Shown: one piece after another, positions 5,726 through 9,257 of the stretch | Numbering within the stretch: the first letter of the stretch is position 1 | Layout of the letters: each line of letters opens with the position of its first letter | Assembly: GCA_002405615.1 (NCBI GenBank) | Contig: DHMD01000036.1 | Coordinates: 2,160 to 11,416, forward strand | DNA from: Christensenella sp. UBA4651 | GTDB lineage: Bacteria > Bacillota > Clostridia > Christensenellales > UBA1242 | Reading direction: 5' to 3' | DNA length: 9,257 nucleotides | The notes under the pieces: model-generated | The model's input: the letters and a program-made list of their open reading frames with translations, nothing else | The model's database searches: none | What the model was told of the DNA's origin: nothing | Position numbers and translations under genes: made by a program

Positions 5726-5742
5726 AGTCAAAGAAAGTCAAA
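5726..5742 (+). promoter_or_regulatory. CtsR operator
   Basis: Two perfect heptads AGTCAAA (5726-5732 and 5736-5742) are separated by GAA. This matches the known CtsR direct repeat RGTCAAA-NAN-RGTCAAA. It sits just downstream of the predicted start of transcription, where bound CtsR would block initiation or escape. Confidence 0.92.
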
Positions 5743-5749
5743 CTTATAA

Positions 5750-5756
5750 AAGGAGG
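5750..5756 (+). promoter_or_regulatory. Ribosome binding site of ctsR
   Basis: AAGGAGG, a full Shine-Dalgarno, lies 7 bases before the ATG at 5764. It rules out longer in-frame starts upstream, which would cover the promoter and the operator. Confidence 0.9.
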
Positions 5757-5763
5757 ACAAACT

Positions 5764-6231
5764 ATGAGTATTTCCGATATGATAGAAGAGTTTATTATGA
5801 ATACGCTCGGCGATTCGCCCAAACTCGATATTAGCCGTAATGAGTTGGCGAACTACTTTAATGTGGCACCCAGTCAGATAAACTATGTCTTGACGACTCG
5901 TTTTAACTATGAGCGAGGTTTTATGATAGAGTCAAAGCGTGGCGGTAGCGGCTATGTTACGATTTCGCGAGCTGATGACAGCGATAGTAAGTGGAAGCGT
6001 GAGATTTTTAGCAGGTTGAATAATGATATTGACTATCGCAATGGATTGTATTTGCTGGCGGAATTGCGTGAGCGTGAGATGATTGACAAACAGCAAGAGG
6101 AGGTGCTGAAATCGGCTATTGCTCCGAGTGCGTTGTCCAATCCTTTTAAGTTGGAAAATCGTTTTAGAGCGCAGATAATCAAAAAGGTTATTTTGGACGC
6201 AAAGAAACAAAAAGTAAAAGTTGAGGGGTAA
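5764..6231 (+). CDS. ctsR: Transcriptional repressor CtsR
   Basis: A 155-aa repressor of class III heat-shock genes, the normal family length. It starts SISDMIEEF, and the winged HTH follows, with ELANYFNVAPSQINYV (27-42) as the recognition region and TRFNYERGF (45-53). The DNA-contacting, temperature-sensing wing loop is at 56-64 (ESKRGGSGY). Most homologues have four glycines here; this one replaces the third with serine, while the arginine (59) and the glycine I align with the thermosensing glycine (61) are kept. The C-terminal helical domain covers about 75-150 and mediates dimerisation. Its operator lies between promoter and gene, so it represses itself. It is the first gene of the operon with mcsA and clpC, with 3 bases to mcsA. 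Confidence 0.96.
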   Translation: MSISDMIEEFIMNTLGDSPKLDISRNELANYFNVAPSQINYVLTTRFNYERGFMIESKRGGSGYVTISRADDSDSKWKREIFSRLNNDIDYRNGLYLLAELREREMIDKQQEEVLKSAIAPSALSNPFKLENRFRAQIIKKVILDAKKQKVKVEG

Positions 6232-6234
6232 GTT

Positions 6235-6729
6235 ATGTATTATTGTGATAAATGTGGTAAGCCCGCCACCAATCTCACTTGGGTAGAGATAAACGGCGAG
6301 CGAATGGAGCAGCATTTGTGCGGAGAGTGTGCTAAGCGTGAGAGAGGCTTGGGAGAGTTGATTGAGCCTATGGTTGGCGAATTTTTTGATTTTCCTGTGT
6401 CGTTCGGGCGCAAAAAGCCGTCAAAGCGAGGGAATGTTTGCCCAACTTGCGGATTTACAGTGAGGGATTTCTTGGAAACGGGGTGCTTTAACTGTCCCGA
6501 CTGTGCTAGATTTTTGAATGTAAATAATTATACAATGTCGCCAAAATCTTTTGATGACACGCCTATGCCTATTGAAAAGGTTAAATTGAATGTCAAGAAG
6601 CCTAGTGATATGACTTATGTAGATGAGTTAAAGGCGAAGTTGCAAAAGGCGGTCAATGAGGAGCGTTATCAGGATGCGGCTGATTTGAAAAAGAAAATTG
6701 ACGAAATAGAAAAGTCGAAGGGGGATTAA
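6235..6729 (+). CDS. mcsA: McsA, zinc-binding UVR-domain protein
   Basis: A 164-aa cytoplasmic protein. It has four CxxC pairs (C4/C7, C29/C32, C69/C72, C87/C90) for two zinc sites, and a C-terminal UVR motif helix at about 128-160 (VDELKAKLQKAVNEERYQDA...). This is the McsA architecture. In Bacillus subtilis McsA activates the arginine kinase McsB and helps control CtsR. Here mcsB is missing from the operon, so McsA may act directly on CtsR or ClpC, or on a kinase encoded elsewhere. It is about 20 residues shorter than the Bacillus protein. The GAGGGG Shine-Dalgarno overlaps the end of ctsR, with 3 bases between genes, so the two are probably translationally coupled. Confidence 0.93.
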   Translation: MYYCDKCGKPATNLTWVEINGERMEQHLCGECAKRERGLGELIEPMVGEFFDFPVSFGRKKPSKRGNVCPTCGFTVRDFLETGCFNCPDCARFLNVNNYTMSPKSFDDTPMPIEKVKLNVKKPSDMTYVDELKAKLQKAVNEERYQDAADLKKKIDEIEKSKGD

Positions 6730-6732
6730 TTT

Positions 6733-9213
6733 ATGAATTTTTCTGAAACATTATATAAGGCATTGCAAAATGCCGGTGAATTGGCTACCCGTATGGGGTA
6801 TGCGGAAATTGCGTCTGAACACTTGCTTTTTGGTATAATTTCGATTGAAGATAGTCCGTCTGCACAAATTTTGCAGAAATTTGGTGTAACAAAACAGGGG
6901 TATTTGCAGGCTATCGATGAGAGAATGGAGAAATTCCCGAGCAAGTATTTGGACGAAGTTGGTTATACTACCTATGTGCGCGATGTGTTGATATTTGCAA
7001 ACAAATTGGCTAGTAGATTAGGACTGAACAAGACCAACACGGAGCATGTCTTGGCTGCTATGGTTCAAAATCCAGAGAGCGATGCTATTCAGTTATTGCG
7101 CAGAGCTTTTGGTGTTGATATTAGTAGCTTGAGAAATGAAATTTATCAATATATTTTGCCTACTGCACAATCTACTGAGGCTGATGCTGCAATCAAGGAT
7201 AATGCAGGCAGTACTTTGCCAAAGAATTTGCTGGAATTGGGTACGGATTTGACCCTCAAAGCAAGGCAAGGCAAAATCGACCCTGTAATCGGGCGTGAGA
7301 ACGAAATTGCTCGTGTGATTGAGATTTTGTGTCGTAAAACAAAAAATAACCCAGTGTTAATCGGTGAGGCTGGTGTAGGTAAGTCGGCTGTTGTTGAGGG
7401 GCTTGCCAAAGAGATTGTGGACGGTAATGTGCCTGATTTGTTGAAAAATAAGGTTATTTTCTCGTTGGAACTTGGTTCTTTGATGGCGGGGACAAAGTAT
7501 CGTGGTAGTATGGAGGAAAAGCTTAAAAATGCCATTGATACAATTACTCAAAATAAGGATATTATCGTATTTATTGATGAATTGCATACTTTGGTACAAG
7601 CGGGTGGCGGCGACAAGGGCGAGGTTAGCCCTAGCGATATGTTGAAGCCATACCTTGCTCGTGGTGAGTTGCAGACTATTGGCGCTACGACAACGGAGGA
7701 ATATCGTAAGTTTATTGAACAAGATAAGGCTTTGGAGCGTAGGTTTCAGCCTATTGTGGTAAATCCTCCTACTGTTGATCAGACTATTGAGATTTTGAAG
7801 GGGCTGAGAGAGTCGTACGAAAAGTTTCATAAGGTAAAAATTACTGACGAAGCTATTTTGGCTGCTGCAAGTTTGAGCGACCGATACATTATGGATAGAA
7901 GTTTGCCGGATAAAGCAATCGACCTTATCGATGAGGCAAGTTCGAGAGCGAAAGTTAATGGGGCAACTATGCCAGCACCGCTCAAAGAGTTGCACGACAA
8001 ATTGGAGAAACTTGAGGCAGACAAAAAGGACGCTGTCGCAAAACAAGACTACAAGCAAGCAGGTATTTTGCATGATGAAATCAAAAAATTGACTGTGGAA
8101 TATAAGCAAAAGAAAGAAGAATTTGATAAATCTATGGCAGATGGCCCTGTGATTGGGTTCGATGAGATAGCTAGAGTTGTTAGTGCGTGGTCGCACATTC
8201 CTGTTACCAAACTAACTGAAACAGAGCGTGATAGGTTGATGAGGTTGGAGGAATTGCTTCATAATCGTGTAATCGGGCAAGAGCAAGCAGTAATTGCGGT
8301 AAGTAAAGCAATTAGGCGTGCGAGAGCGGGGTTGAAAGACCCGAATAGACCTATTGGTTCGTTCTTGTTTTTGGGACCTACTGGTGTAGGTAAGACTGAG
8401 TTAGCTAAAGCGTTAGCTGAAGCTATGTTTGATGATGAAAATTTGGTAATCAGACTTGACATGAGTGAGTATATGGAATCGCATTCTGTGAGTAAGTTGA
8501 TTGGTTCGCCTCCGGGCTATGTTGGGCATGATGATGGTGGACAGTTGACTGAGCAGGTTCGCCGTAAACCTTATTCAATCATTTTGTTTGATGAGTTGGA
8601 GAAAGCACACCCAGATGTATTCAATATATTGTTGCAAATACTTGATGACGGTCGTCTAACAGATAGTCATGGTAGAACGGTAAGTTTCAAGAATACGATT
8701 ATTATTATGACTAGTAATGCTGGTGTAAGTAATCCGCAATACAAGAAAAATCGTGAGCTATATGAAAAAGAAGAAGACTTGGATAAAATTGCCAAATTGA
8801 ATGATGAAGCGTCTGAAATTTTGAATAATTCGTTAAAAGGGCAATTTAGACCTGAATTTTTGAACCGTATTGATTCTATCGTAATATTTAAGTCTTTGTC
8901 AAAACCTGAATTGGCTCATATTGCTAAATTATTGATTACGAAAGTTGTTAATAAATTAAAGAGTAAAGATATTGAATTGAAGTTTACCGAGGAAGCGTTG
9001 AAGTACTTGGTTCAGAAGGGGTATACGGCTGATTATGGGGCAAGACCTTTGCGTAGGGTTATTGAGCAAGAAATTGAGGATAAATTGGCTGACGAAATCT
9101 TGTCAGGTAAACTGACTAATGGTGCAAAAGTAACTGTTGATGCTGATGTCGATGCTGGGAAGTTGAAGTTTAGAATATATCAACCAAAGACTGGTGCAGA
9201 AGTCGCTGAATAA
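6733..9213 (+). CDS. clpC: ATP-dependent Clp unfoldase subunit ClpC
   Basis: An 826-aa Hsp100 AAA+ protein. Domains are a double Clp-N (about 1-145), AAA-1 with Walker A GEAGVGKS (211-218) and Walker B VFIDE (279-283), and arginine finger ALERRF. A short coiled M-domain with a UVR-like stretch (about 412-470) follows, then AAA-2 with Walker A GPTGVGKT (548-555), Walker B ILFDE (617-621) and sensor-2 GARPLRR. The short M-domain makes it ClpC, not ClpB. The Clp-N glutamates at 29 and 104 align with the phosphoarginine-contacting glutamates of Bacillus ClpC. Two oddities: residues 663-704, where the [LIV]GF loop that docks ClpP should be, contain no such tripeptide; and the AAA-1 pore segment reads KYRGSMEEK instead of the usual KYRGEFEER. 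It is 3 bases from mcsA, has its own AAGGGGG ribosome binding site, and ends the operon. Confidence 0.96.
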   Translation: MNFSETLYKALQNAGELATRMGYAEIASEHLLFGIISIEDSPSAQILQKFGVTKQGYLQAIDERMEKFPSKYLDEVGYTTYVRDVLIFANKLASRLGLNKTNTEHVLAAMVQNPESDAIQLLRRAFGVDISSLRNEIYQYILPTAQSTEADAAIKDNAGSTLPKNLLELGTDLTLKARQGKIDPVIGRENEIARVIEILCRKTKNNPVLIGEAGVGKSAVVEGLAKEIVDGNVPDLLKNKVIFSLELGSLMAGTKYRGSMEEKLKNAIDTITQNKDIIVFIDELHTLVQAGGGDKGEVSPSDMLKPYLARGELQTIGATTTEEYRKFIEQDKALERRFQPIVVNPPTVDQTIEILKGLRESYEKFHKVKITDEAILAAASLSDRYIMDRSLPDKAIDLIDEASSRAKVNGATMPAPLKELHDKLEKLEADKKDAVAKQDYKQAGILHDEIKKLTVEYKQKKEEFDKSMADGPVIGFDEIARVVSAWSHIPVTKLTETERDRLMRLEELLHNRVIGQEQAVIAVSKAIRRARAGLKDPNRPIGSFLFLGPTGVGKTELAKALAEAMFDDENLVIRLDMSEYMESHSVSKLIGSPPGYVGHDDGGQLTEQVRRKPYSIILFDELEKAHPDVFNILLQILDDGRLTDSHGRTVSFKNTIIIMTSNAGVSNPQYKKNRELYEKEEDLDKIAKLNDEASEILNNSLKGQFRPEFLNRIDSIVIFKSLSKPELAHIAKLLITKVVNKLKSKDIELKFTEEALKYLVQKGYTADYGARPLRRVIEQEIEDKLADEILSGKLTNGAKVTVDADVDAGKLKFRIYQPKTGAEVAE

Positions 9214-9214
9214 C

Positions 9215-9257
9215 AAAAAACAAGCCTAAACTAAAAATAGGCTTGTTTTTTTGTTTG
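9215..9257 (+). terminator. Rho-independent terminator of the ctsR operon
   Basis: A 14-bp perfect stem (9215-9228 with 9238-9251), GC in the core and A/T at the base, with a 9-base loop. The last T residues of the stem run into the T-tract. It begins 1 base after the clpC stop, so radA or disA, often downstream in other Firmicutes, are not in this transcript. Confidence 0.93.

Noticed and set aside
5653..5763. Upstream in-frame extension of ctsR
   Set aside because: It would translate through the promoter and the CtsR operator; family N-termini begin at the ATG at 5764.
5580..5763. CIRCE (HrcA) operator near ctsR
   Set aside because: No TTAGCACTC...GAGTGCTAA arms are present; only CtsR-type sites are seen.
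7357..8196. Long antisense open frame inside clpC
   Set aside because: It lies wholly opposite strongly conserved clpC coding sequence, has low-complexity Leu/Phe/Ser content and matches no family I recognise.

Overview
The window looks like chromosome of a low-to-medium G+C Firmicute, probably an uncultured clostridial lineage. The evidence is the CtsR/McsA/ClpC heat-shock operon, the sigma-A type promoters with strong AAGGAGG ribosome binding sites, and a secreted protein built from GLUG and InlB-type (Listeria-Bacteroides) repeats. The exact taxon cannot be fixed from the sequence.

Layout. (1) 3-986, plus strand: a D-alanine--D-alanine ligase whose N-terminus lies outside the window, closed by a hairpin terminator. 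(2) 1040-1236: no gene, but two degenerate copies of a dispersed-repeat type of element with small GC-rich hairpins at its ends. (3) 1257-1598, minus strand: a short HTH regulator with an almost ideal promoter carrying a 13-bp direct repeat at 21-bp spacing. Its 3' end is disrupted by a one-base loss. (4) 1807-4898, plus strand: a large secreted repeat protein (signal peptide, half InlB repeat, five GLUG repeats, five tandem 75-77 aa InlB repeats, C-terminal domain), split into two frames by one missing base near 3052-3060. (5) 5057-5542, minus strand: a GNAT acetyltransferase whose promoter predicts a leaderless mRNA. (6) 5764-9213, plus strand: the operon ctsR-mcsA-clpC, with a CtsR operator at the transcription start and a strong terminator at the window end.

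The heat-shock operon is the best-understood unit. CtsR represses its own operon through the operator, McsA is its zinc-binding partner, and ClpC is the AAA+ unfoldase. Two departures stand out. The arginine kinase gene mcsB, normally between mcsA and clpC, is absent. ClpC also has no recognisable [LIV]GF ClpP-docking tripeptide where that loop should be, although its phosphoarginine-pocket glutamates look conserved.

I did not find a new multi-gene defence or mobile system. The most noteworthy signals are the two single-base homopolymer-associated frameshifts, the mosaic composition of the repeat protein, the paired operator of the HTH gene, the leaderless acetyltransferase, and the reduced, divergent Clp operon.
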